A DNA stretch of 53,447 nucleotides from positions 1 to 53,447 of the forward strand of contig DASPJR010000165.1 of assembly GCA_035628505.1 (NCBI GenBank). Reading direction: 5' to 3'. The notes below the pieces were generated by a model. That model did no database searches and was not told the origin of the DNA. It saw only the letters and a list, made by a program, of their open reading frames with translations. This document shows positions 16,075 to 25,136 of the stretch, in pieces. The DNA comes from DASPJR01 sp035628505 (GTDB lineage: Bacteria; Planctomycetota; SZUA-567; H5-PLA8). A program made the position numbers and the translations under genes. Each line of letters opens with the position of its first letter. Positions within the stretch are counted from its first letter, which is position 1.

Positions 16075-19000
16075 ATGCCCTGCCGCATGTTTTCCGCCTT
16101 CGCCGTTCTGGCGCTGACGTTGCTGACTTCTGCGTTCGCCGCGACACCGGACAGCTTTGAAGCCGATGACAACATCGCTACAGCAAAGACGATTCAGTTC
16201 GGCCAGCCCCAGGATCACTCGATCCACAGCCCCGGCGGGCCGGCGACGATTCCAGCGGGTGACATCGACTTTGTGACCTTCACCCTGACCCAGCGCTCGG
16301 GCGTGACGCTGGAGACCTACGCGACGGATTTCAACTCGATCAACTCAGACACTATTCTGCGGCTCTACGACAGCAACGGCGTACAGATCGGGATAAATGA
16401 CGATGGACCCTTTGACACGTTTTCGTTCCTGGAGATCGTTCTCGACCCGGGCACCTACTACGCCTCGGTTGAAGAATTCAATTACACGAACGGCACGGGT
16501 TTGACGATTGACGGCTATGGCATTGAAGCCCGGGCCATCGCCACCGACTCCTTCGAACCCGATGATACCCTTGGAACGGCAAAGCCCATTACCTTTAATG
16601 CACCTCCGCAGCTCCATAATTTCCATGTTTCGACAGACCAAGACTGGGTGAGCTTCACGCTGCCATCGCGTGCGGAGATCACCATCACCACCACGTCTCC
16701 CGTCGCCGGGGCCTTTACGCAACTCTCGCTGTTTACGTCGCTGGGAAACTTTGTCGCGAACGGAACCTATGGCAACAGCAATCTGACTTTCCTAACGACT
16801 ACGTTGAATGCTGGAAGCTACGTGGTTCAGCTGACGGGCAGCGCTTCCGCCTATGGCGTCTCAGTCAGAGTGACTCCCGACAGATTTGAGAACGACAACA
16901 CCTTTGCCACGGCCAAAACGATCACAGCCATCGCCGATCCTCAGGTTCAGCCGCTTCAGGTGCATAGCCTGCACACGGCGGGCGGTCCTGCAACAACCCC
17001 TCCCGCAGATATCGACTTCGTCACCTTTGTGCTGGGTTCGCCAACAGGCGTGTTTCTGTCGACCGTGCAGACCAATGGGGGGCCGGTGCCGACGCTGATG
17101 CGTCTCTACAATTCCTCGCAAACTGAAATCGCCACCGGCGGCACCACCGGTAATTCCTCAATCGCCACCACACTCGCGGCGGGCACTTATTTCGTTTCCG
17201 TCGAACACCAGAACCGCGCGGCTGGGAACGCCGAAATCATCGGCGAGTACATTTTGCGCCTGACTGTGGTGCTCCCCGATGCGCTGGAAGCAGATGATTC
17301 GATTGCCACAGCGAAGACAGCGTTGTCTGGAGTGACGCAGAACCACACGCTGCATTTCGGCGGCTCGGCCACCAGCACGCCTCCGGCGGATCGGGATTTC
17401 GTGGCCTTCACAGTAACTACAAAGAGCAGCGTGACGATCGCAACGAGTCAAGTCGGCCGCGTCGTTGATACCTTCCTCCGGCTCTACGATTCAGCCGGCA
17501 ATCAGCTCACGACTGACGACAACAGCGGACCAGGCAATTACTCCTTGATTGTGCGCACGATTGATACCCCGGGCACCTACTACGCTTCCGTCGAGCAAGC
17601 AGGATTTGCAACGAACGTGGCGCTGCCTGGCGACACCTACGGCCTGACTGTTCAGGTCGTGCCCTTTGATGCCTTTGAGGCTGATGACACGATCGCGGCG
17701 GCGAAGGCGATCGCCACCGGTGAGACGCAGATTCACTCGCTGCACTTTGGCGGCGGACCGGCGACGGTGCCGCCGGCGGACATCGACTTCGTAAAATTCA
17801 CCCTCGCAGCGACCTCCACGATCGTTCTTCAGACCGATGAGAACACGGTTTCAGTCCTGAATACGCTGCTGAGGCTCTATGACGGAAACGGAGTTCAGAT
17901 CGGGCAGAACTCGGGAGGAAATCCGGCGGGCGGCGGCGGCGCGCGGATTGCCGTGACGCTTGTGGCTGGAAATTATTCGGCGTCAGTCGAACATCTCAAC
18001 CGTGCGGCAGGTTTTGCACTGCCGATCGAATCGTACAAGCTGTCGTTGCAGGTGATCACGGCGGATACCTTCGAGCCCGATGATTCGAGCGCAGCGGCCA
18101 AGGATATTGCCAACGGTGCAACACAGACGCATACCCTGCACACGGGCGGCAACGCGGGTACGACGCCGCCGGCCGATATTGACTTCGTCAAGTTTGCGCT
18201 GCAATCGACCGCCACAGTAAAGGTGAAGACGCAGCAGGCGCCCTTGATCAACCAATTGCTGATCACGATTTATGATAGCGGCGGAAATGTCGTGGGCACC
18301 AGCACGAATTTCACGGATCAGCTGCCGCTGGGAATCAATTACGTTGAGTTGGAACTGGATGCCGGCGCGTACTTCGCCTCAATTGAAGAAACCGTGGCTG
18401 CCGGCAACGGTGCAGGCAATCCGGTCAGTTCCTATACGCTGAGTCTCACCGTCCTTGGCCCGGACTCGTTCGAGGCCGACAATACGCGCACCGCGGCCAA
18501 AGCAATCAGCTCGGCGACGCCGCAGACTCACTCGCTTCATACGGGAGGCGACGACACGACAGCCGACATCGATTTCGTGACGTTCACGCTCACTGAGGCG
18601 CAGGACGTTGTCGTGCAGACGCAGGAAATTCCAGGAAAGGGCCTCGCGGACACGTTCATCCGTTTGTACGACTCGGCAGGAACGGAGTTGGCTTCTGACG
18701 ACGACAGCGGGTACTCGGGGCAGTACACGTCGCGCCTGCGCCTGACTCTGAAGGCCGGAACCTACTATGTCTCCGTCGAAGATTATGGTTTGCGCTTCGG
18801 ATTCGCTTCGACGTTGGAAGCTTACGTGCTGCGGATCGACCTGGCGCCGACGCCGGACGATATCTACGAGCCGGACAATCTCCCCGAAACGGCGAAGCAG
18901 ATTGCCGCCGGTGAAACACAGATTCGCACCCTGCCTACAGATTACCTGACTCTCAATACTGACATCGACTACGTGTTCTTCACCCTGACAGTGACGAGCG

Positions 19001-21705
19001 ATATTGTGATCCAGACGGATGTGGATGTCGGCCCCGCCGACACGTACCTGACCTTGTACGATGCGGCCGGAAGTGTCATCGATGAGGCCGATGACAACAA
19101 TCCCAACGATAGTCGCACCTCCCGGATCGTGGCAAAGGGCCTGCCCGCCGGAACTTACTATGTCTCCGTGGAAAGCCTGGATGATGCGATCGCCGCCTAT
19201 AAGCTGTCGCTGTCAACCGTGGCGACGGGCTCGGATGCGCCGCCGGTCGTTGCAGGCGGCACTGTTTACGGTGCACGCGGAGCCAGTTTCTCCTATCTGG
19301 TTCCTCTGCTTGGAAAACAGCCGATCACATTGCAGGCCGCCGGGCTGCCGGCCGGGCTTCAGCTCGTCGGTGACACCATTACCGGCTCGCCGACCACCGC
19401 CGATGCGGCAGGAACGGTCGTAACACTGACGGCCACCAATAGCGCTGGCACGGCCACCAGCAGCTTAAAAATCGTTATTCTCGAAGGTGCGATTACAACG
19501 CTGGCCGGAAACGGCGTGGCCGGCTACAGCGGCGACGGCGGCAAAGCTAAGAACGCATCCTTGAATTTCCCCACCGGTTTGGCTATCGACAGCAATGGCG
19601 ACATCTACATCGCCGACCGCAATAACCACGTTGTTCGCGTGCTCAAGACGGATGCGACAACCAAGCGCGTCTACATCAGCACCGTTGCCGGAAACGGCAC
19701 GGCGGGTTTCAGCGGCGATAACGGTCCGGCGCTGAACGCCCAGCTGAATGTTCCCAATGCGCTGGCGCTGGACGGGAATGGCAATCTGTACATTGTTGAC
19801 CGCAACAATCATGCAGTGCGCAGGGTCGTGCTGAGCACTGGAATTATCAGCACAATCGCCGGCCGGGGCGTAGCCGGCAGCTTTGGCGAAGGCGTCCTCG
19901 CTACCGGCGCACTGTTCAACGATCCTCGTGGCATCACGGCGAACGCATCGGCGCTGTACATCGGCGATTCAGGCAATCATGTCGTCCGCAGGATCGATCT
20001 GGCCACCGGAATCATCAAGATAGTCGCTGGAAAGATGGGCGTTCCGACCGGCGCGGACCAGACCACGACAGATGCGCTCGGTGACAACGGCCCGGCGATT
20101 CAGGCCACCTTGGACACGCCCAATGGACTGGCGATCGATTCTATGGGCAACCTGTACATCGCGGAATTCGGCGATTCGCAGAGCAATGGCTACAACGCCT
20201 GCCGTATTCGAAAGATCGATGCCAACGGCATCATTACCACCGTGGCCGGCAATGGCGACATCGGCTTCTCCGGCGACAAGGGGCCGGCGATCGGCGCCAG
20301 CCTCAGCTTCCCGACAGGGATCGCAGTGGATGCCGCTGGAAACCTGTACATCTCGGACTTCGGAAACAGCCGGATCCGCAAGGTGGATGTGGCGACCGGC
20401 ATCATCGATACGCTGGTAGGCGGCGGCGTGGGCGACCAGCTGGCCAATGATCTGGGCGCGGGGGCCTCCGATGGCGGGGCGATGATCAATGCGGTTTTAA
20501 ACAATGTTTATAAGGTTGAAGTCGACAGCGCCGGCTACCTCTACATTGCTGACGCAGGTTCCAACCGCGTTCGCAAGGCCGGCAACGCGGTCGCGCCGCA
20601 GATCACCAGCGCCGACACGCATTCGGCGACCAAGGACGTTCTGATGACGCCGGATGTCAACGATTACATTATCGTGTCCGCGGGCTTCCCGCCGCCCGTA
20701 TTCAGCGCCACACCGTTTGCTTCGGCCGGACAGACACTCGCAGGCCTCGGGCTGGCCCTGAACGACGATGCCATTGGCGGCACGCCGAACTTTGGCGGCA
20801 AGATCGACTTGAACGTCGTGGCTCAAAACGGAAGCGGCGTCGATACCCAGATCGTAACGTTCAATGTCGCCGGTGGCGGAACCGTGGCGCTGAGCAACAG
20901 CAGCGGCCTGCTGGCGGAAATCACCGCGACTCCGAATCCGGCGAAGGTGAACAGCGAGGTGAATTTCGTTGCTCCGGACGTGAATGAATCGGCAACCTTC
21001 CTGGTTTCGTACGTCTGGGATTTTGGTGATGGCACACCGCTGGGATATGGCAAGATCGTAAAGCATACCTTCACAGCGGTGAATGATTATTTCGTGAAGC
21101 TCACGATCACCGACGGCGGGACCGGAAAGATCGAGAAGTTTGTTCGTGTCGCGGTGAACGCTTCCGACGCAAGCAACGCGGCAACATCGATGCTGATTAC
21201 GAAGGCGCAGTTCAAGATCACCGGCATCGCCGGCAAGGACTCGGCGTCAATCCAGGGCATTATTCCGCTGCGCGGCACGTCTCCCGACGGCGGCAAGACC
21301 AGCCCGGTGAACGGCAAGAACGCCAAGCTGAACATTGGGGAACTGAACGTGGATCTCAAGGCCATTGGTCCGAAGGGCACTACGCCAAAGGACAAGTTCA
21401 AGTCGCTGAAGATTTCCAACAAGCCCAGCGGCGGCGTGGCCAACGAGCCGGCAAACAGCCCCTTCAAAGGCCAGCATAAGTTCAGCCTGTCGTTGAAGAG
21501 TTCCGACTTGTCCGCGCTGAAGACGCTCGGACTGGTTAAGGGAACGAGCACTACGGCTCAAATCCTGAACATTCCGATCATGATCCGCATTGGTGACGAC
21601 ACCTACCTGCAAACGGTGATTATCGTCTTCACGCCTTCGAAGGGAACGGGTGCCAAGCTGAAGGAAGGATCCGGCGTGCCGAGCAAGAGCGGCGGCGGCC
21701 TCTAG
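16075..21705 (+). CDS. Giant secreted protein: eight PPC repeats, NHL propeller, PKD domain
   Basis: A 1876-residue exported protein. The ATG at 16075 has GGAGAG 5 bases upstream and starts a Sec signal (MFSAFAVLALTLLTSAFA). Eight copies of a bacterial pre-peptidase C-terminal (PPC) domain follow, each about 130 residues and each opening with a DSFEADD-like block, at about 16150, 16540, 16877, 17278, 17667, 18062, 18464 and 18856; blocks such as DIDFVTF, LRLYD and GTYYASVE recur. Then comes an Ig-like domain with PAGLQLVGDTITG, six NHL repeats (19490-20580, for example GNGVAGYSGDGG and GDIYIADRNNHVV) that could close a six-bladed propeller, a PKD domain with WDFGDGTP, and a C-terminal beta region. 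No peptidase or catalytic domain is visible. A cell-surface binding or structural role is inferred. A strong terminator follows. Confidence 0.85.
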   Translation: MPCRMFSAFAVLALTLLTSAFAATPDSFEADDNIATAKTIQFGQPQDHSIHSPGGPATIPAGDIDFVTFTLTQRSGVTLETYATDFNSINSDTILRLYDSNGVQIGINDDGPFDTFSFLEIVLDPGTYYASVEEFNYTNGTGLTIDGYGIEARAIATDSFEPDDTLGTAKPITFNAPPQLHNFHVSTDQDWVSFTLPSRAEITITTTSPVAGAFTQLSLFTSLGNFVANGTYGNSNLTFLTTTLNAGSYVVQLTGSASAYGVSVRVTPDRFENDNTFATAKTITAIADPQVQPLQVHSLHTAGGPATTPPADIDFVTFVLGSPTGVFLSTVQTNGGPVPTLMRLYNSSQTEIATGGTTGNSSIATTLAAGTYFVSVEHQNRAAGNAEIIGEYILRLTVVLPDALEADDSIATAKTALSGVTQNHTLHFGGSATSTPPADRDFVAFTVTTKSSVTIATSQVGRVVDTFLRLYDSAGNQLTTDDNSGPGNYSLIVRTIDTPGTYYASVEQAGFATNVALPGDTYGLTVQVVPFDAFEADDTIAAAKAIATGETQIHSLHFGGGPATVPPADIDFVKFTLAATSTIVLQTDENTVSVLNTLLRLYDGNGVQIGQNSGGNPAGGGGARIAVTLVAGNYSASVEHLNRAAGFALPIESYKLSLQVITADTFEPDDSSAAAKDIANGATQTHTLHTGGNAGTTPPADIDFVKFALQSTATVKVKTQQAPLINQLLITIYDSGGNVVGTSTNFTDQLPLGINYVELELDAGAYFASIEETVAAGNGAGNPVSSYTLSLTVLGPDSFEADNTRTAAKAISSATPQTHSLHTGGDDTTADIDFVTFTLTEAQDVVVQTQEIPGKGLADTFIRLYDSAGTELASDDDSGYSGQYTSRLRLTLKAGTYYVSVEDYGLRFGFASTLEAYVLRIDLAPTPDDIYEPDNLPETAKQIAAGETQIRTLPTDYLTLNTDIDYVFFTLTVTSDIVIQTDVDVGPADTYLTLYDAAGSVIDEADDNNPNDSRTSRIVAKGLPAGTYYVSVESLDDAIAAYKLSLSTVATGSDAPPVVAGGTVYGARGASFSYLVPLLGKQPITLQAAGLPAGLQLVGDTITGSPTTADAAGTVVTLTATNSAGTATSSLKIVILEGAITTLAGNGVAGYSGDGGKAKNASLNFPTGLAIDSNGDIYIADRNNHVVRVLKTDATTKRVYISTVAGNGTAGFSGDNGPALNAQLNVPNALALDGNGNLYIVDRNNHAVRRVVLSTGIISTIAGRGVAGSFGEGVLATGALFNDPRGITANASALYIGDSGNHVVRRIDLATGIIKIVAGKMGVPTGADQTTTDALGDNGPAIQATLDTPNGLAIDSMGNLYIAEFGDSQSNGYNACRIRKIDANGIITTVAGNGDIGFSGDKGPAIGASLSFPTGIAVDAAGNLYISDFGNSRIRKVDVATGIIDTLVGGGVGDQLANDLGAGASDGGAMINAVLNNVYKVEVDSAGYLYIADAGSNRVRKAGNAVAPQITSADTHSATKDVLMTPDVNDYIIVSAGFPPPVFSATPFASAGQTLAGLGLALNDDAIGGTPNFGGKIDLNVVAQNGSGVDTQIVTFNVAGGGTVALSNSSGLLAEITATPNPAKVNSEVNFVAPDVNESATFLVSYVWDFGDGTPLGYGKIVKHTFTAVNDYFVKLTITDGGTGKIEKFVRVAVNASDASNAATSMLITKAQFKITGIAGKDSASIQGIIPLRGTSPDGGKTSPVNGKNAKLNIGELNVDLKAIGPKGTTPKDKFKSLKISNKPSGGVANEPANSPFKGQHKFSLSLKSSDLSALKTLGLVKGTSTTAQILNIPIMIRIGDDTYLQTVIIVFTPSKGTGAKLKEGSGVPSKSGGGL

Positions 21706-21732
21706 CCATCGCGACCGTCAAGATCATCAAGA

Positions 21733-21765
21733 AAGACCGCCCGCTGTCGCGGGCGGTTTTATTTT
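21733..21765. terminator. Strong Rho-independent terminator, possibly bidirectional
   Basis: CCGCCCGC-TGTC-GCGGGCGG is a perfect 8-bp stem with a 4-base loop (21737-21756), extended by an A-T pair and followed by TTTTATTTT. It lies between the stop codons of convergent genes (21705 and 21781) and is best oriented for the plus-strand gene. Confidence 0.9.
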
Positions 21766-21780
21766 GTCGCGAATATGAGT

Positions 21781-22146
21781 TCAGACCTTTGCCAGACCGA
21801 GCGCATCGCTGAGCGCATTCTGGGTGATGGCTGAATGACTTGCGTGCCAAAGGACATTGTGCCCCCGGCTGAGCAGCAATGCCTGCGGAGATTCGTGCCG
21901 GATGCCTGTATCCCGGGCGATCCGTTGCGAGATGGGCCGCGCTCCGATGACGTCCACCGCCAGCAGGCGCAAATCCCGGGAATCTTCAAGCGAAGCGGCG
22001 AAGCGCCTGAACTCTTCTTCGGCGCGGTGGCTGGTCGGGCAGATGGGGCTCAGCTTGAAAACAAGCACTGACCCGGCGTCCTCAGAGGCCAGCTCGTCCC
22101 AGGCCAGTTCCCAGTCTTCCAGGCTGCTCAAGGTTTCGATCTGCAT
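21781..22146 (-). CDS. ytxJ: YtxJ-like bacillithiol-system thioredoxin-fold protein
   Basis: A 121-residue protein with a thioredoxin-like fold. The active-site region reads FKLSPICPTSHRAEEEF, matching YtxJ (monothiol bacilliredoxin type, CPxS), and the cis-Pro region reads GIRHESPQALLL. YtxJ proteins occur in organisms that make bacillithiol and are thought to reduce bacillithiol mixed disulfides. The ATG at 22146 has GGAGG 6 bases upstream; a longer frame adds 17 residues with no site. It follows dnaA by 88 bp on the same strand. Its presence suggests that the organism uses bacillithiol, though no biosynthesis gene is in the window. Confidence 0.78.
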   Translation of the reverse strand: MQIETLSSLEDWELAWDELASEDAGSVLVFKLSPICPTSHRAEEEFRRFAASLEDSRDLRLLAVDVIGARPISQRIARDTGIRHESPQALLLSRGHNVLWHASHSAITQNALSDALGLAKV

Positions 22147-22234
22147 GCGGGACCTCCAATTCTCGTCGACGGCATGCTGATGCGAATGGATGACCAATCT
22201 GCGGGTGGAGCAATTCTATTCGTGAATATAGCGT

Positions 22235-23659
22235 CTATCGGCCGAGCACCTGCCGAAGGCTTTGAACTTCGTTCTTTACATTTTCGTCGCGCTTGATCAG
22301 CTCACCCATCTTGCGCGCGGCGTGAAGAACGGTGGCGTGATCGCGGTTGCCGTAGAAACGCCCGATGTCAGCGACGCTCTGCGAGGTCAGTGTCTTGGAA
22401 AGGTACATGCCGATATGGCGTGCATGCGTGATGGCTGCGTAACGCTTGCTCGAGCGCAGATCATCGGCGCTGACGCCGAACCGCTGACTCACCGCATCGA
22501 GGATGTCCTGCAGTGAGAGCGGGCCGCTGCGCAGGTAACCCAGTTCGCGCAGCGCCAGGATCGCCAGCTCGCGGTTGGGGCTTTCGCCGCGGGAGTTCTC
22601 CGCCGCCGCGAGCGCCAGCAGCTTGCAGACAGCGCCTTCGAGCTCGCGGACATTGCTTTCAATGTGCGTAGCCAGAAGCTCCGTGACGTCGGGCGCGAGC
22701 GCCAGTCCGCGGCTGCGGGCTTTCTCCCTCAGCACTTCCATGCGCAGCGGAAGATCCGGTCCGCGCAGGTGCGTCACCAGTCCTGAAACAAAGCGCGTGG
22801 CAAGTTTCTGATCAAGCTTGCGGATTTCGCGCGGCGCCGTGTCGGCGCAGAGAACGATCTGCTTGTGGTTGTCGCGCAATGTGTCGAAGGTGTGCAGGAA
22901 TTCTTCCTGTGTGCGCTCGCGTCCGCCGAGGAACTGCACGTCATCGATCAGCAGCGCATCGCAGCTGCGGAAGCGCGCGCGGAAGGCATCCAGCCGCTTG
23001 TTCTGCACGGCGGAGATGTACGCGTTGGTGAATTCTTCGCACGAAATGTGAAGCACGTTCGCGGGCGGATTTTTTTCGAGCATCAGGTGCGCGATGCCCT
23101 GCAGCAGATGCGTCTTGCCCAGCCCGTGCGCGCCGTAAAGGTAAAGCGGGTTGTAGACGATTCCGGGCGATTCGGCGACCGTCTGCGCCGCGGAATGCGC
23201 GATCCGGTTGCTCTTGCCGACGAGGAACGATTCCAGGCGCAGCTTGGGCGACAGCGGCGTCAGGCGTACGGTGTCGCGCGAGCCGCTGCTTTGCTGCGGA
23301 GCGTTGCCGCGCGTGAGCACCGGGGGCTCGCTGCGGTTGGCTTTCTGCGCGGATACGGAGCGCTCGAGAACCGCTGAGAGCGTTGCAGCCGATTCGCCGG
23401 GCCGCGGCGTGACCGGTACGCCGATCTCAAGCGTGCGGACTTCCGGCAGCACGCAGTTGATCGCGCGCATAATTTCTTTGCGGTAGTGACTTTCGAGCCA
23501 GAATTTGACGTACCGGTTGGGGACGTTGATGCGGACCGTATTCTCGGCGCAGGAGACGAAGTGAATTTCCTTAAACCAAGTCTGATAGCACTCCGGACTC
23601 ACCGCGCTTCGCAGGCGCTCGACGATCAAAACAGTGATGTCCGTAGCAATTTCAGACAC
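22235..23659 (-). CDS. dnaA: Chromosomal replication initiator protein DnaA
   Basis: A 474-residue DnaA with all four parts: domain I (CYQTWFKEI near residue 25), a Ser/Pro-rich linker (85-135), the AAA+ domain with Walker A GAHGLGKTH and Walker B ALLIDDVQF, the sensor region TRFVSGLVTHL, and domain IV with the DNA-binding signature RDHATVLHA near the C-terminus. It binds oriC DnaA boxes and opens the origin in an ATP-dependent way. The start is a GTG at 23659; the upstream GGGGTG is a weak site. dnaN is not downstream: ytxJ follows instead, and nadC lies upstream. So this is not the standard dnaA-dnaN-recF arrangement. Confidence 0.95.
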   Translation of the reverse strand: MSEIATDITVLIVERLRSAVSPECYQTWFKEIHFVSCAENTVRINVPNRYVKFWLESHYRKEIMRAINCVLPEVRTLEIGVPVTPRPGESAATLSAVLERSVSAQKANRSEPPVLTRGNAPQQSSGSRDTVRLTPLSPKLRLESFLVGKSNRIAHSAAQTVAESPGIVYNPLYLYGAHGLGKTHLLQGIAHLMLEKNPPANVLHISCEEFTNAYISAVQNKRLDAFRARFRSCDALLIDDVQFLGGRERTQEEFLHTFDTLRDNHKQIVLCADTAPREIRKLDQKLATRFVSGLVTHLRGPDLPLRMEVLREKARSRGLALAPDVTELLATHIESNVRELEGAVCKLLALAAAENSRGESPNRELAILALRELGYLRSGPLSLQDILDAVSQRFGVSADDLRSSKRYAAITHARHIGMYLSKTLTSQSVADIGRFYGNRDHATVLHAARKMGELIKRDENVKNEVQSLRQVLGR

Positions 23660-24008
23660 GAAAACACACCCCGCTAACCGGAGCTTCCCAGCTCCAGCGA
23701 CAACAACTTCTTTCCGATCGAGCAGACGGATACAGACGTATCCGGAATCGAAGTTTGTTTTAGATGCGCGAATTCTACGTGGAAAGTTGTGGAGTCAAAA
23801 TAAAAAAGGATTCGCGCTTCAGTTTCTTGCAACAGTAGACGAAACAAGGGCTTAAGCCGCGTGATTTTGTGTTATCCCGTATGCTCGATTTACCCATGGC
23901 GTGCTACCGTTTTTTTCGTTTTGAATCCGTTTCTTTAACCGTTTGCTAACTTGGGATTTACATTCGCTTGATACGAATTCGTATGATCGTGTCACGCGCG
24001 CTTTCGGT
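23660..24008. other. AT-richer region upstream of dnaA
   Basis: About 350 bp without a gene, richer in A and T than its surroundings (especially 23780-23960), between the nadC stop and the dnaA start. Two near-matches to a DnaA box lie 10 bp apart at 23778-23786 (CGTGGAAAG) and 23788-23796 (TGTGGAGTC), each with two mismatches to common forms. No perfect box was found. It should contain the dnaA promoter; a replication origin is possible but unproven. Confidence 0.4.
23971..23984. promoter_or_regulatory. Perfect 14-bp palindrome, candidate operator
   Basis: ATACGAATTCGTAT is a perfect palindrome without loop in the region upstream of dnaA and 25 bp downstream of the nadC stop codon. Its form suits a dimeric repressor site, but it is about 310 bp from the dnaA start codon, so which promoter it might serve is unclear. 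Confidence 0.4.
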
Positions 24009-25031
24009 CTAAAAATTTAATTCCAGCGATATGTCCAGCGCTTTCACGCTATGCGTCAGCGCCCCGACAGAGATCCGGTCCACTCCTGCTTCTGCAATGG
24101 CTGCCACGGTTTCCAACGTTATGCCGCCGGATGCTTCAAGCAGTGGCCGCTGCTCTTTTTTCTGAGCGAAAAAATTTTCGCACCACGCCACGGCTTCCTT
24201 TAACTGCGCGAGAGGAAAATTGTCGAGCAGGATCATCTGCGGTTTCGAGTTGGTGCACACGTGTTGCAAACCGCTGAGGTCTGTTACCTCTACTTCAATC
24301 TCAAGTTGAGGAAACTTTGCTCGGGCCGCGTTCACTGCGCCGGCTGGATCATGCGCTCCCCACAGTGCGAGGTGATTGTCTTTGATAAGAATCATATCGT
24401 ACAGAGCGCGACGGTGATTCTCGCCGCCACCGCATTTGACTGCATACTTCGTGAGGTCGCGCCAAAGCGGCATTGTCTTGCGCGTATCCAGAATCTTAGC
24501 CTTTGTATGTGCAATCCTGGAAGCATACTGCGCCGTTTGGGTTGCGATTCCGGACAAGTGGCTTAGCAAGTTGAGCGCAGTTCTTTCTCCGGCCAGCAGC
24601 GCGCGGGCGTCGCCTTCTACTGTGGCGACCACGTCGCCTTTCTTCACCGCCTGTCCGTCTTTGCCTGAGACTGCCACGCGCACGCCTTGTTTTTCCAGGC
24701 GTTCGCTGAGCGCCATGACTTCGTTCCAGTCGGCCTTGCCGGCCTTTGCCAATTCCTGAGCATCGTGCAGGTCCCAGGCGCGCCCGGCCGCATGCTGCGA
24801 GACGACTTGTTCGGTCATCTGAAAGAGCAGGGGCAGCAGCTTGACGCCGCAGAGAATCCCGTCGGCCTTGATCAGAAACGTGCCGCGGCCCTGCTTGCCT
24901 TCGGGCACCAGCGCCTGCGACGTGACGTCGCCAACGGGCCCTAGATCTTCCAGCAGCGCCGCCCGCAGCCGATCAAAGAGCGAGAGCGGCTCCAGCGGCG
25001 CCGGAAGATTGATTTGGTTAAGATTGCTCAT
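24009..25031 (-). CDS. nadC: Nicotinate-nucleotide pyrophosphorylase (quinolinate phosphoribosyltransferase)
   Basis: A 340-residue NadC, which converts quinolinate and PRPP to nicotinate mononucleotide in NAD synthesis. Family motifs are clear: ILDTRKTMPLWRDL followed by YAVKCGGGENHR, and near the C-terminus EASGGITLETVAAIAEAGVD with ISVGALTHS. It is somewhat longer than the usual 280-300 residues owing to an insert around residues 85-120. I start it at the ATG at 25031 (GGCGGA upstream). The frame continues 27 codons further upstream only because a heptamer repeat has no stop in this frame and would give LGSWLLA repeats. nadA and nadB are not nearby. Confidence 0.92.
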   Translation of the reverse strand: MSNLNQINLPAPLEPLSLFDRLRAALLEDLGPVGDVTSQALVPEGKQGRGTFLIKADGILCGVKLLPLLFQMTEQVVSQHAAGRAWDLHDAQELAKAGKADWNEVMALSERLEKQGVRVAVSGKDGQAVKKGDVVATVEGDARALLAGERTALNLLSHLSGIATQTAQYASRIAHTKAKILDTRKTMPLWRDLTKYAVKCGGGENHRRALYDMILIKDNHLALWGAHDPAGAVNAARAKFPQLEIEVEVTDLSGLQHVCTNSKPQMILLDNFPLAQLKEAVAWCENFFAQKKEQRPLLEASGGITLETVAAIAEAGVDRISVGALTHSVKALDISLELNF

Positions 25032-25058
25032 GTTGTTCCGCCGGTAAAGTCGTACGCC

Positions 25059-25131
25059 GCCAAGAGCCAAGAGCCAAGAGCCAAGAGCCAAGAGCCAAGA
25101 GCCAAGAGCCAAGAGCCAAGAGCCAAGAGCC
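25059..25131. repeat. Ten-copy heptanucleotide tandem repeat
   Basis: Ten perfect head-to-tail copies of GCCAAGA fill 25059-25128, with a partial GCC after them. The array occupies most of the 105-bp gap between the stop of the Hsp70-like gene and the start of nadC. It ends 28 bp before the nadC start codon. Such perfect short arrays change copy number by strand slippage. The period of 7 shifts the reading frame, so it is not coding. Confidence 0.95.
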
Positions 25132-25136
25132 GCCTT

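Noticed and set aside
16150..19215. Tandem DNA repeat or recent domain amplification
   Set aside because: The eight PPC units are similar at protein level but diverged in DNA, so they are old domain copies and not a DNA repeat array.
23660..24008. Replication origin
   Set aside because: No exact DnaA box was found and dnaN is absent nearby. AT-richness alone is not enough, so it is listed only as a region to check.
25032..25112. Extended NadC start with LGSWLLA repeats, which could look like a membrane anchor
   Set aside because: It is the translation of the heptamer DNA array. The ATG at 25031 gives a normal NadC N-terminus.
25059..25131. Possible CRISPR-like array
   Set aside because: The repeats are 7 bp and contiguous with no spacers, and no cas gene is in the window.
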